Source of the DNA: Scleromitrula shiraiana
Taxonomy: Eukaryota; Ascomycota; Leotiomycetes; Helotiales; Sclerotiniaceae
Assembly (NCBI GenBank): GCA_028455995.1
Contig: JABELC010000004.1
Coordinates: 1,240,001-1,304,000, forward strand
Direction of reading: 5' to 3'
DNA length: 64,000 nt
Shown one piece after another: positions 1 through 12,534 of the stretch. The notes beneath the pieces are model-generated. The model made no database searches. It was given only the letters and a program-made list of their open reading frames with translations, and had not been told where the DNA came from. Each line of letters begins with the position of its first letter. The first letter of the stretch is position 1. The position numbers were made by a program, and so were the translations under genes.

Positions 1-579
1 TACAGAGATGGAACAGGAATAATATTTGATGCTAGGTCTTGATATCACTCCCGCATTCTCTACCCAATGAGGTAAAGTACAGGTGTATACATGTCAAAAG
101 GAACAAGATGGCAGAAAAAAACAATTTTGATTAGATGCTAACAGGATGATACCGAGAGGACAAGTCTTTCCATTATCGTATCTTTAATATACTTGTGTAT
201 ATGTAAGGTGCTAACGTATACATCGACGAGAACAGGATAGCGGGGACATGAACTCCAGAAATGAAGATCTACATAGATGGATCTATATATGGCATAAAGG
301 CTATCACAGAATATACAGGTTCTGAGATCTTCCTACTCATATGGCCGTTATACATGCACATGTATTTATAAAGGTAAATATAGACTCGAATATCTGTACA
401 CTCTTGAGCAACAAACTATTTGTTTAGAAGCACAGGGTGGTCTAATAATTTGTTATATTAAGTATAAATATACCTTCTTGTTTATCCTAAAAAATGTCAT
501 TCAATTCATCAGAGATATTGTACCTTCCATTAGATTCTTTTTCATTTTCACTGCATTTAACAACACGCAAGATTATATC
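1..579. other. Intergenic region upstream of the MACPF gene
   Basis: AT-rich sequence with no open frame I can support. Pyrimidine- and TATA-like tracts near 440-480 may belong to the promoter of the downstream MACPF gene. I see no RNA gene or repeat here. Confidence 0.5.
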
Positions 580-3500
580 ATGTCTTCTGAAGATGAAGTA
601 TCAGTTGAGGAAGGAAATAATGAATGGGATACCGGTAAGCTATTCCAACCTACACATTGTTATGCTCATAGTAAGAAGAAGCTGTGAAGGAGACTGATAC
701 GTCATAATGTTCCACAGAAGACTCCGTAAGGGTGAACATCAGCGATGGGACCAAAGCCTCTGGGGCTTTTTTCATGAAGCTGTCGCGATCTACTCGCGAT
801 CAGAATGATCTATTATCATTGAGAGGCTTGATAATCAGTGTTGAGGAACAGAAGAAATAGTGAGTGAACCCACCGCAGGCAGTGAAGCTTGATGAACACC
901 AACTAATAGAATTACCAGTGCACTTTTTGGATTTTGCACGAAATCTGGTGCCATCGTACCCGATTCGTACTCAATTCAAGAATATCTAGTTCAATGTCTC
1001 GAAGTAAGGAAGACACTCATCGTATATAGATTGTGGTTCAGCTTGACTAATTGCTATATATTCTTTTAGACACCAATCGTGGATGGCAATACCATAGATA
1101 TATATCTGAAGAGTATCAACGGTACAACCAGTCTTAATGCAACCCAGAATGATGCTACCCCAACGGTAAATATCTGCACCTCGAAATTCTCTTGATTTGT
1201 GGGATGGTAATTGATCGATCATCTTTCAGGAGCCATCATTTAGCCAAACCAAATACGCCGACCCGATGACTCTTGCACTATTGAAACAAGACTTCAGTGA
1301 AACTGCTTTTAAACTTTTAACTGGAACATACTACAAGTAAGTAGATCGGTCTATTTACGCTATATGAGGTCAAAGATTTAATACAATTACTTTCAATTCA
1401 CTAGATATCCAGCAGACCTTGAAGAACAGGAATGGTCGGTTATCAATGATAATAATGATCTATGTTATGGTCTTCGAGTCATCCGAGTGCGGGATGGGGA
1501 TAACATGGTCGCGGTTGGTGTTGAGAGGGCACGATATCCAGGTGAATTACTCTTGGGCTTCCTATCAATGAAGTGAGTATTATTTTGTACTTTGCTAATA
1601 ATTATTGCACAGCATTCTGTTTGAAAAAGAGATCTATCATGTCAGATGTATTGACAAGTACGTCTGTAAAGGATGTCCAGGTAAGTTTTCTTGTCAAGAA
1701 ACAAATGATTTCTTGAGAATTGACTAATGTGTTGACGGGGTATCCAGATGTTCCTTCGTATCCCAGACTTTATGATTGATGATCAGTCATATGTGTCGGT
1801 ATATGAAACGGAAAGTCATCTCCAATCTTCTCTTGCAACATCCTCTTTCTCCAAATGGGATGTCTCAGCAGCTGGGTCCGTATCAATTACCTTTTTACCC
1901 CTTGCCTTATCTTTTCCCATGGAGATCTCATTGACTATTTACATAGTTCTGGAAGTCTTTTTGGTTGTACTTTGTCGGCGTCAGCAAGTTATGGAGAATC
2001 ATCTACAGAATCGGCAAGAAGTACCAGCAAACTCAACACGAAGAAAGTGACAGTTGCTTATAACGTGAGAGATTGATACTATTTTTTGACCAAATCTTCT
2101 TCCATGCTATGTCTAATTATTACTGACATGATGTCTAGTTCCCAAGGGTTACTGTCAGTTTGGACGAGGACGGGCTAGAATTGACTAAAGAATGTAAGAA
2201 TGCAATATCAGGAATTAACGACCAGGATAGTCTGAGAAAGTTTCTTGAAGATTATGGTGAGATTCTTCTTACAAATAAATTCATTGATAGTGTTCGGTGC
2301 TAACAACTTGGTAGGCGAATTTTTTAGCCGACGAATCCAACTCGGTGGACGATTGTTTGCATCAGAAGATGTTACGAGTTCATCAAGCGGCAGTTCGAAA
2401 GATGTCGCGAATTCGATGAAAGCTGCAGCCGCAGCATCGTTTAGTGGATTGGGAGTATCTGTTTCCGCCTCGGGATCTCGCGATAAAGATACTTCGAAAT
2501 CAAGCTCTACAGAGCAAAGTCAATCTTCAAGTTTGTTAACTTGGCAAGCTAATGGGGGGGATACCCTCTTATGTAATGAGTATGACATATCAATCTTTAT
2601 CTCATTACGCGCCGTTCACTGATGTTGCTGTGTTAAAGTCCACCCGCGTGGTGTCCTACCGTTGGAGACTACAACTACTGGAGAGTTACCAAAGTAAGTT
2701 TTGAACAATTCAACCTCCTAGAACACTCCAAGAAAACAATATTTAACAAGCAGTCTAGCAAGATGAGGTTCTCCATATTGTAGATTTCATCGCCAAATTC
2801 CCTGGGAATAAAGCTCTCGGTCAAAAATTCATATCATTTCAAAATCAGCCATCAGGCGCTACCCGAGTATTGAGCCAAGAATTTTACCTCAATGAGTCCA
2901 AATACCCCAATGGGAGATATTTAGCTTGTACTGCAGTTGATGGGAAACCTCGATATACCGCTTGTAAGTAATAAGATAATATATGTATATTCTGATTAGC
3001 AAGATTCGAACTGTGTTGCAAACTAACCTGATGGTATGTTTACTTATAGCAACGGCAATAGTTGCTCACAATAAACAACCGAATGTTCGCAAACTTAAAG
3101 AAGCTAGTTACTGGGCGGCCTTTACATCTGCATTCCTAGGACCAAAAAGACATACACGTGCGTTTTCGGAGTTGGCATGGGAAGTTGAGAGTGCAGGTGG
3201 TACCAAAGTAAAAGATGTGTGTCTTGTTCTTTTCACCTCTTATCCTCTTGTCCTCTTATCCATCCAAAAACAAAATCACTCCCCTTCGCCTTCCCAACCT
3301 AACCCCCGAAAAATGAAAAGAAAAAGCAAATCTGATCATTAAGCAGCTGTTATACAACACAAATTATTATCTAAAACACAGCTCTACAGGCTACTATTTT
3401 GGTTACATCCAGTCCGGCTTCCTGAGCTCCCTCCCCAACAAAGCTCAACACGTTCAATTCCTCAACCCGACAGCCTCAACGGCGGATCCAGAGCCCATTC

Positions 3501-3697
3501 CTAAGAACGGGAAAGCTTGGATTCATTTTGTGAATCCAGAGAAGGGGGATGAGGAGGAGCCTTTGTTCTTGTATATTTTGTGTCAGACGGATGAGGTGGC
3601 TTATTTGTGTGCGGTGCGTGAGCAAGCAACTGGAAATCCAGCGGCTGGACGGCTTGAAGTGACTGTTGTGTGCAGGGAGGACAATGAGAGGGTGTAG
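580..3697 (+). CDS. MACPF (membrane attack complex/perforin) domain protein
   Basis: Fifteen exons splice into one 691-residue frame: 580-634, 718-859, 919-1003, 1070-1165, 1230-1336, 1405-1572, 1613-1680, 1767-1875, 1947-2064, 2139-2256, 2315-2579, 2639-2693, 2759-2963, 3050-3218 and 3382-3697. The centre carries the MACPF hallmarks. A block reading LEDYGEFFSRRIQLGG (about residues 352-367) corresponds to the family's Y-G-x-H-like signature. It is followed by a Ser/Ala/Lys-rich stretch like a transmembrane-hairpin segment, and then GGD...CNDPPAWCPTVGDYNYWRV. MACPF proteins oligomerise into membrane pores, and fungal members are mostly uncharacterised. There is no signal peptide. The first roughly 110 residues form a separate acidic N-terminal region. 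The exon 14 donor (GTGTCT) is weak but is the only one that keeps frame. Family assignment is firm; function is unknown. Confidence 0.8.
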
Positions 3698-4539
3698 GTA
3701 GGTTTTGTTTTGGGTTGGATTGAGATGGATGGTACGAGATGAGTGATTGTCTTTCTGGTTGGGAATCAGAGTGCTCCAATTTTGAATTGGAGAAGCATAT
3801 GATCTATCATACATTTGTTGGATTTATATAAATGGTGAAGTAAAGTATCGAGAATGAGAATTGAAGTTATTGTTATCGCTAGAAATGAATAACACATGAT
3901 TAATTTATGCAAAGCATTTAATAGCCACTACCAGTTAACCACATCCAGTTTCATCATAAACTAACATTATCAAAGTTATTTGGGTATTGATCTAGTATAT
4001 ATATAATTCAAAAGATGGAAACTGAGTTCGCAATTTTTTATATCTCTGTTTCCTGTACAACCTTCATCCAAAACAAACAATAAGAAAACATATTTCGAAT
4101 GTGAATAATCAAGAGATAGAATGGAATTCTGAGAACAGTAATGATTCCATTTCATTGATATTACTAGAGGTTTTACAAATTCTAGCTAGCACCGGTTGAT
4201 ATACAGTGAAAACATACGTAAATGCTTAGGTAACGGAGAGCAAGCACAACCCCGCAATTTGGGTCTAGAATGGATTCCATCTGCGTACGCCTGTAGATTA
4301 GATTAGATTTTTTTTTCTCTAGTCCCCCCCACCATCTTTTTTTCTTTCTGCGCAAGGGAAACATCACACCACAACACACACCATTCATTTATCCATCTAG
4401 TCATCTACTTCTTCATTAAATTCCTTATTCGTTTGACCAAATCCGGCTTTGGTCTTACTATCCAATCTCGAAATAAAACAAATACATATCATATACTTAC
4501 TATACGAAAGACAAACAAACAAACAATAAATCAATCAAA
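3698..4539. other. Intergenic region and lia1 promoter
   Basis: No supportable gene. The last 150 bases before the lia1 start are rich in A/C with CAAACAAACAAA-type repeats, a common look for leaders of highly expressed fungal genes. Minus-strand ORFs over the 3' end of the MACPF gene are shadows. Confidence 0.5.
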
Positions 4540-5602
4540 ATGTCCACCACCGAAATCGACCCCACGATCCTCACCCTCCGCAACACCCTCACCTCCGAAT
4601 CCTCACCCCTTGCCCTCCGTTTCCGCGCCCTCTTCTCCCTCAAACATCTAGCCTGTATCCCATCCACGCCCTCCACCATCCCCGCCATCGAAGCCATCGC
4701 CGCCGGCTTCGCCTCCCCCTCCGCTTTGCTCAAACACGAGTTAGCGTATTGTCTAGGCCAGACGCGGAATCTAGTCGCTGCGCCGATACTCAGAAACGTG
4801 TTGTGCGATAGGGAGGAGGATAGCATGTGTAGACATGAGGCGGCGGAGGCGTTGGGGGCGTTGGGGGACGAGGGGTCTTTGGGGCTTTTGAGGGAGAGGA
4901 GGGATGATGGGGAGGAGGTCGAGGTTGTGAGGGAGACGTGTGAGATTGCTGTTAGTAGGATTGAGTGGGAGGGGAGTGAGGTGGGGAGGGAGGAGGTCTT
5001 GAGGAAATCGTGGGTTTCTCATTCTCTTCGATTTGCATTTTATTGAAGGGCTACTTGTGCTAATCATTACACTGTCCATTTATAGGGATTTCGCATCAAT
5101 TGATCCAGCACCAACGATCGCAGAATCCGAATCACAATCTGTTGAGAAACTCGAGGCACAATTGTTGAACACTGAATTACCTCTATTTTTACGTTACAGA
5201 GCTATGTTTGGACTTCGGGATCTTGCCTCGCCTCCTGATCTCCCTACTGCCGTTCCTGCGGTTCATGCATTGGCCAAGGGTCTCCATGATCCTTCGGCAC
5301 TCTTCAGACACGAGATCGCATTTGTCTTTGGCCAATTGTCGCATCCAGCTTCCATCCCTGCTCTTACGGAATCGTTGGGTAATTTGGAGGAGGCTAGTAT
5401 GGTTAGACATGAGGCTGCCGAGGCGTTGGGTAGTTTGGGCGAAGAAGAGGGCGTAGAGGATATTTTGAAGAGGTTCTTGAATGATAAGGAGCAGGTGGTT
5501 AGGGATAGCGTGATTGTTGCTTTGGATATGGCCGAGTTTGAGAAGACCGGTGAGACGGAATATGCTTTAATTCCTGAGAAAGCTGCTGCTGTTGCGGCTT
5601 AG
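4540..5602 (+). CDS. lia1: Deoxyhypusine hydroxylase (HEAT-repeat di-iron enzyme)
   Basis: Two exons (4540-5009 and 5086-5602) give 328 residues, the usual size for this family. The enzyme hydroxylates deoxyhypusine on eIF5A, completing hypusine formation in the cytosol. The protein is two halves of HEAT-like repeats. Each half carries the paired His-Glu iron ligands: LKHELAYCLGQ and CRHEAAEALGAL in the N-terminal half, and FRHEIAFVFGQL and VRHEAAEALGSL in the C-terminal half. All four HE motifs are intact. The intron falls between the two halves in a poorly conserved linker. Exon 1 changes from C-rich to G-rich sequence along its length. The gene converges on rpa12 with about 200 bp between them. 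Confidence 0.95.
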
Positions 5603-5799
5603 ATATTCTCATAATATCTCGGGAGTCTATATTCAATCCGGATAGACTGCTGGTTCCAAAGTGCTTGGGCCATTAAAAAAATCGTTGTTTCTCTATCATC
5701 CAATAATCCTTTGCGCCATATGATATACAATTCGTAAATCGTAAGGTGCCACCCGTCTTGATTCGATATATTGCTTTCTTGAACGCCCATTTTTCCAAC

Positions 5800-6302
5800 T
5801 CAGTTGTTTTCCGTCCATCTGAAGAATTTGTTAGCCTGGTGAGCCAATTGATCTCCAATCTCATGACTTACTTATGTCCACATGTACAATTGAAGAAGAT
5901 AGTACTCCCTTCATCTGCACTTCTCAATTGTACAGCTGTAAATTTGACCTCTGGCGCTCCACACTCTGGACATGGCGTTTTACTCATTGCTTGGTTATCA
6001 TAATCACTCTTCTCCAAAGTTTGAACCTTTGAGTTCTTTCGTCGCAATGCCGAGGGGAAATCTTCTTTCTTCGTTTGTGTTATGATCGTTTTAGAGGCAG
6101 TGTCTATATAAGTAGAATGGTTTCGCCATCAGCCAATATTCTGATGTTCCAAAGGCAGAAAAATTGAACAAACGATTGAAATTTTACCTTTGTTCTCTGC
6201 GCCGCAACATTCACATACTAAGATTGAATTCTTATTTCCTGTCGAACTTTCTAATAGATTTCCACAATCTTTACAAAATACCAAAGAACCGAAAGCAGAC
6301 AT
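5800..6302 (-). CDS. rpa12: DNA-directed RNA polymerase I subunit A12 (zinc-ribbon)
   Basis: Three minus-strand exons (6302-6188, 6103-5872, 5818-5800) give 121 residues. The N-terminal zinc ribbon has CKDCG and CECCG pairs. The C-terminal TFIIS-type ribbon has CPECG, then QLRSADEGSTIFFNCTCGHKW, with the QxRSADE-G motif that drives transcript cleavage. The last coding exon is only 19 nt and encodes the end of ...KWTENN. Without it the frame would stop one residue after CGHK. The subunit acts in RNA polymerase I in the nucleolus, in RNA cleavage and termination. Both ribbons are complete, so I expect a functional gene. Confidence 0.93.
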
Positions 6303-6766
6303 CTTGATTGAGTTATTCGTTTCTTTTCTGCTATTTCTTGGTATTATCTGGTGTATTGGAATGGAAGTAAGAAAGTGAAGATTTTAGTGTTCCTCCAAAA
6401 AAATAATAAATTTGTATTGCTGCAAGGCCGAGAAATTAGAAAAAAAAAGTCGGCACTAGAGTAGTTCCAGTTATATAGATCCGCGACTTAACTAGCGCAA
6501 GGCTGCCTTTTACTCCAGAATATTGAAATAATTCCCATTGAGCGAACCTTAGAACTAGAAGCAAACGACGAACAACGACAATACTGATACCATGCGATCA
6601 TGAAGAGAAGATATAAAATGAATATTTAAATCCTTTACTAATACATCCTGAGTATACTCACAATATGCTTGCTCAGGTTTTTTCATACTTCATTAAATAA
6701 TTAATATCTTACGAGAAGTACTTCTATTCAATCCGAGTCGTCGTCGATCGATACTTTATTCTCGCC
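6303..6766. promoter_or_regulatory. Divergent promoter region between rpa12 and mis4
   Basis: A 464-bp space between two divergent housekeeping genes. It contains A-rich runs and a TATA-like ATATAAAATG stretch near 6610. No further gene is visible. Confidence 0.5.
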
Positions 6767-9700
6767 ATGGAGACTCCCAATGGATATGACACTGGATATC
6801 AAAATCAAAATGGATTTAATGGTTCGAGTAGCAGCGCGTCACCTTCAATACGAAGGGAAGATCGACCCATGAGAAGAGAACCATTCACTGTTGATGAAGC
6901 ACTTCCTTTCTCACCTTTCTCTTCTGTTATCCCCTTCAATTCTGGTAACAAATAACTTCACTTTTATCTCTAATTACATATTCTATTCTTCGACCTTATT
7001 ATTGATTTACTGACCAATAAAAATATCTAGATATCATCCCATTGCCTTTCATAGGACTTAGATCTTCAGTTTCGTTATTCTCAAATTCTGCAGAACGTCA
7101 ACATGGTAGAGAAGGTCTAGAAGGTTTGAACGCAGAAGTAAGAAATTCGCATCAAGCACCTCAGAGACTACCGCGAGTTTTAAACAAATTACAAGGCTTG
7201 CTTAAACCAGAAGATCATACCAAATAGCAAGTCTGATTTCCTAGCTTGATGTTCACACAAACTGACCTGAGAAAAAGTAACTTCAAATTCGGACCTAAAG
7301 TCAGCTCCCACGAAGATCCTGCCCCTTTGAAATCCTCTCTCTCCCCGTTCGCACAACAGCTCTACGATTCAACTACACTCGAATATACAACTCCAGAACC
7401 GTCAACTACACCGATCATGAAGCAGAAAACTTCACAGCAGAAGACCAAGCCGAAACTCAGAACACCTACAACCACCAATTCTAACAAGAATAACCAAGCT
7501 CACAACGCGAATGCTGTCATATTTCCCGAAGCCACGACAACTAAACCTGCCGCAGAATATGCAACTCCAAAAGCTTCACAGGTGAAGGCAAAATCCCAAA
7601 TCGCTGTGGTAATACCAGCTCCATCCAAGAAATTACCCGCTCAAGATCCTCTTCCGCCAAATCAAATCCCAGTTTCACAGGTTTATCAGCCTATTCTGCC
7701 ACCTCCACAAGTTATTGCTCCACAACAAACGCTATCAAATAGTCAAAATGTTATGTCGTCATCGAATCCCAGCTTAGCGGTTGTCATTCCACCTTCTTCG
7801 TTCAAACCGGAGGAGTATGAAGTTGTAGGTGACCTACCTGATTCTCCTGATTCGCCTCATTCGGCATCTCGAAAGAGAAAGCGAACGGGCTCTGAAGGAT
7901 ATGAAGGAGGCAATGTATCTGGTGTTGTGGATCACAGAGAGAAAGCAGATGCTGCAATTCGAAATTTACGAGATTATCTTTCCGATCTTTTCGAAGCTGA
8001 GGATCAATTACAACCAGATTCTGACTTTTCAAACAATAATTTATTTGTATCTACAATCGAGGGGATAGGTCTTAGTGCAACTGCACAGACAAAGGTGGAT
8101 AGCCTTATTAGTAAGGTTATTGAGCTTGGGAGGTACAGTCAATGTCCTGTAGAGGAATTAATTCGGTTGCAAAGGCTATCAGAAGCTGCTTCCAAAGAAG
8201 CGGAGACGGTCGATCTCAAAATTAGTGGGGACATGAGTGAATCGGAAGTGGAGTCATTGTTTGCTCAAGTCCCTACCGCTGAAATAGGTCTGAAATCAGC
8301 CCGTACCTCGCTTAGGCTTATGTCTGGTGGTCATGATGAGAAGCAACTTTATTCTGAGGATGTTGTACAATCGGCTTTGAACGCATTCAAAAACATAATG
8401 GATAATTTCATTGTTCCAATTGTCGAACTACGAAGTACTGGTTCATCTTCCTCATTATTCAAAATGCTCTCAGCCCAAAAGAAGATCATTCTCAATCTAT
8501 TAGCACAATGTCGACGTCTACTTTCACTTATGGCAACTCTGGTGGCTAGTATCGAACTTTCCGAAACTTTTATAAACAGCCTTGAATTTGCGACGGTCAC
8601 GTTGATTTTTGTTGAGAACGCACATGCTGAGAAGGATTCAGTACTCGGCATTTCAAAGTTTGATACTCTTCGTGTGGTAGCGATGGATGTACTTGCTCAG
8701 ATATTTCTAACCAATCCAGATCAGAGGGAAGACATTTTCAAAGAAGTTTTGACGTCATTGGAAAAGCTTCCTGTCACGAAACAGAGTGCTCGTCAGTTTA
8801 AGTTAGCTGAAGGTGGAAGTATTCAACTCGTCTCTGCTTTAATCATGCGACTAGTTCAAACATGTGCTAGTAAGACGGATGATTCCAAAGAAAAGAGGCG
8901 TCGGAAGGTTGCAGAAGCTCTCAACGGCGATAATGATGGTCATGACCAGACGAATGGTAATGCGGAAGATTTCCATGGTCGTGGCCGATATGATACTGAG
9001 AGTCGTGCTATTCAACAGAGCGTCACGGCAATTCAAGAGCTCCGTGACTGTGTAACGCCATTACTGGATAATGCAAAAGCTAGTGCAAATCATGTTGTCC
9101 AATTTATCATTGCAAGAGCAGTCACAGCCACGAAGAATGGTGATACACCATATCGCAATCTTCTAGATCTCTTTGTGGAAGATTTCATTACCTGTCTGAA
9201 TTCTACTGACTGGCCTGCTGCGGAATTACTTTTACGTCTTTTCTTATTCAGAATGGTACAATTGGCCGAAGGTGATAAAACACCAGCTCCATCAAAGAAC
9301 ATGGCTCTAGATCTATTGGGGTCTATGGGCGCTGCAATCTCCGAACTGACTTCCCATGTTCGCAAATCTGCTGCCGCGCTGGAGGATCGGGATGATCCTA
9401 AGGGCCAGTTTCTTTCGCGGCTTACGGAGGAGACTCTCGAGAATAGAGCTAGCATTCATGAGATTGTGGGTTGGAAAGGTCCCTATCAGATGTCTTTGGA
9501 TTATATGGAAGATCGCTGTCACTTGGAACCCCAATTGACTAGTGGCCTTGCCTTTTTTGTAGCCGAGTGGGCTGCAAAAGCCTATACCTCATATGATCTT
9601 ATGGATGATGGTGATTCCAACAGTGAAAGAATGGAGCAGAACTACGGCAGAGTGGCATACAGGCTTAGAATGATGAGTTCTGATAGGAGATGGTATGAGA

Positions 9701-12534
9701 CTGAGTATGGGTCTGGCGCTGTTCTTCCTATCCATGCGCGTCTTGCCTACTCTCTTACACTATTGCGTTCGCAGTTCTGTGAGTCATTCGGTCGTGTTTT
9801 GACAATCCTCCTTGGCTCCATGGCTAGCGAGCAGGCAACTGTTCGTAGCAAGTCCCTCAAGAGTGTCAACCAAGTCTTGGAAACCGACCCTACCATTCTT
9901 GACAGAGAGACAGCTGTCAAGTCAATGATCTTACGATGCTCCAACGATTCTTCACCTCAAGTTCGAGATTCTGCACTAGGCCTTATTGGTAAATGTATCG
10001 CATTGAGGCCTGCTCTTGAGACAGAGATGACACCCAGTATTCTTCAGCGCATCAATGATAGCGGTGTTGGTGTTCGGAAGCGCGCAATACGACTCTTGAA
10101 AGATATCTACCTTAATAATAACAACAAAGAGGTCCGGAGCTCGATTGCTGATGCTATGCTACATAGAGTCACCGATCTCGATGACGGGGTTCAAGAGTTG
10201 GCTCGCTCGACTATTGAAGAAGTTTGGATGTTTCCGTTTTACAAAGCCACAGCAGCTGAAGATACTTCGGTGCAAGCAAAACTCGCAATCTCTGATCACG
10301 TTGCATTGATTATCAAGACTGCTTTACGTCAGAATGGCGTATCAAGTGTGCTGGATAAAGTACTTCAGAATATGCTTTCAACGAAGTCGAAGTGGGCTGA
10401 ATCAAACAATAAGGTTTGCAAGGCTCTCGTTGCTGCCATGTTTGAAACGATCATTGACAACCCAGCTTCCGATGATCCTGATGCACCAAAAGCTCGGGAT
10501 GCTTTGGATGTTTTGACAATTTTCGCCAAATCTAGTCCCAATCTATTCACAGCTGATCAGGTTCAACTATTGCAACCATACGTATCAAACATCGGTACTG
10601 GTGAAGAGGCTGCAATTTACCGTTCCGTGGTTGTTATTTTTCGTCATGTTCTACCTACTCTACCCAAAGTTCAACATACTTTTCTTGCAGAGATTAGGAA
10701 AGATCTTTTACCGACTATTACACGATCCACTAAAGCTATCCTGGATGATTTAATTGCTTGTTTATGGATCATCAGCACTGTCCTCAATGACCTTCGCAAC
10801 TTAACCAGAATAGTGTCATCCAGTTTGAGTAATATTATTAAGATGAAGAACCTGAACTTTAATGGTCCAAATAAAGAAGAGCTTATCAAGAAGTTGAACA
10901 GGCTTCTCCTAATTTGCGGAATGTGCGGTAAACATTGCGATCTCGATTCCCAGCATGAAACCTTCAAAAAGGAGTTCCCTAAGATGACTGGGACATCTGT
11001 TTCGCAGTTAATGGTTGATATATTCGTTCCTTTTGCGGCTCCAGGGCAAGCAATGGAAGTCAGAAAACATGCCCTTGATGCGATTGGTATGGTCTGTCAG
11101 TCTTGGCCAAAAAACTTCACTGCAGCCAAGGTGCATACCACTTTTTCTCAGGTGTTCAATGATGAGAAAGACTTAGAGTTGGAGGTAATAATCATGCGAT
11201 CGTTCAAGGAGTATCTTGCGATTGAAGAGAAACGTTCAGAGACAGCAGTGAATGGCTTGGTCGGTACTGGTACCGACTCAACTGCAAAGTTGGGCGTCAT
11301 GGGTGGTAGTCAAGGCGATGGAGTGGCTTTGGCCCTTGCTCAGAGGTTCGTAAAGGATATTGCTCGGATTGCGCTAGACGGTTTAGACAAGGAAGCTCTG
11401 CTAGCTACAGAAATCATTGCTAGCGTCAACAGACAAGGTCTCACTCATCCGAAAGACACCGCCACTGCTCTAATTGCACTCGAGACGTCACCGATGACCA
11501 AGATCGCTGAAATTGCATTTCATGAACACAAGGCTCTCCACGAAAAACACGAGTCTATACTGGAGAAAGAGTATATGCGAGCTGTTCAAGCTGCATATGA
11601 ATATCAACGCGATGTTGTTCACGACTCTCATGGTGCAACATTAAATCCTTTCACCTCTAAGCTTTCTCTGATGATTGAAGTTTTAAAAATCAGCAAAGTC
11701 AAGAATAGAAAAAGATTTTTCGAAAACTTGTGTTCCCGAGTTGACTTTGATCCTTCGAAATTCGACACTATCGAGGATTTACCTGCGCATTTGGACTTTG
11801 CGCAATTCATCATCGAGAACTTGGCGTTTTTTGAATACATTACTGTGGATGAACTATTATCTACCATTTCAAAGATAGAGAGAATTGTTGCGGTTACGGG
11901 AACAAGTATTTCGAATACGATTGAAACTGAAATTTTCCACGTCAGTTTAGATCAACCATCTCAGATGGATGAAAATGGCGAGTCCCATCCAATTGCACCA
12001 GAGAGGGATTTAGCTCGTCTCCAAAAATTAACAGCACTCTCAATTATGCTTACAAATTTTTGGGAGGTCCGAACTTATCTCCGCCGTCAATATGGTTTGA
12101 TGATTCGAGATGGAAAGGTCAAAGGTGCCACTAAAGATCTTAATCGAGTACCAACGAAGGTTCAAGGCATCACCGGCGACAAGTTCTGGGCCGAACTTTG
12201 TTCCAGAATGGAAAGTTACGAGTCGGAAGAAAAGATGGAAAGTCAATGCCGTTCCTTTGTCGAGTTACTTACTATTGATCATGAATTCAAAGTCTCGACT
12301 GAACAGGATGATAATGCTCGGCTTAGCACTCCTACGGACGACGAAGATGGTACACCGGGTCCTCCTAATGGGAGCGGGAGAGGCCATAAGAGAAAGAGCG
12401 GGGGTACTACGCCGGGTGGGAGGAAAAAGAGACCTAGATCGGGCTCGGTTCCGAGGGGTCGGGGACGACCGAAGGGTTCGGGGAAGAGAGCAAGTGTTGA
12501 GGCTATTAATGATGAGGGTGGCGAATGGGATTGA
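6767..12534 (+). CDS. mis4: Sister chromatid cohesion protein 2 / Mis4 (NIPBL family cohesin loader)
   Basis: Exons 6767-6944, 7031-7226 and 7278-12534 sum to a 1876-residue protein, normal for Scc2/Mis4. The protein loads cohesin onto chromatin together with Scc4/Ssl3. The N-terminus has a short conserved helix region (REGLEGLNAEV, then LPRVLNKLQGLL) followed by FKFGPK and LSPFAQQLYDSTTLEY, a block I recognise from fungal Scc2 N-termini and which would be lost if translation began in the large exon. The centre is long HEAT-repeat helical sequence containing the Scc2 hook region (SSPQVRDSALGLIGKCI and similar). The C-terminus is basic with an AT-hook-like RGRGRPKGSGKR. Intron 2 uses a GC donor. 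The ATG at 6767 sits in a good context and fits the short conserved N-terminus. Confidence 0.93.
7227..7277 (+). other. GC-AG intron in mis4
   Basis: A 51-nt intron with donor GCAAGT, branch-like ACTGAC and acceptor AAAAAG. Exon 2 otherwise runs into TAG at once. Removing this segment joins the two parts in frame (codon TA|T) and restores the conserved block ending FKFGPK. No GT donor in the vicinity gives an open frame. Confidence 0.75.

Noticed and set aside
7246..12534. Starting Mis4 at the first ATG of the large exon
   Set aside because: Two upstream exons encode conserved N-terminal Scc2 sequence and join in frame.
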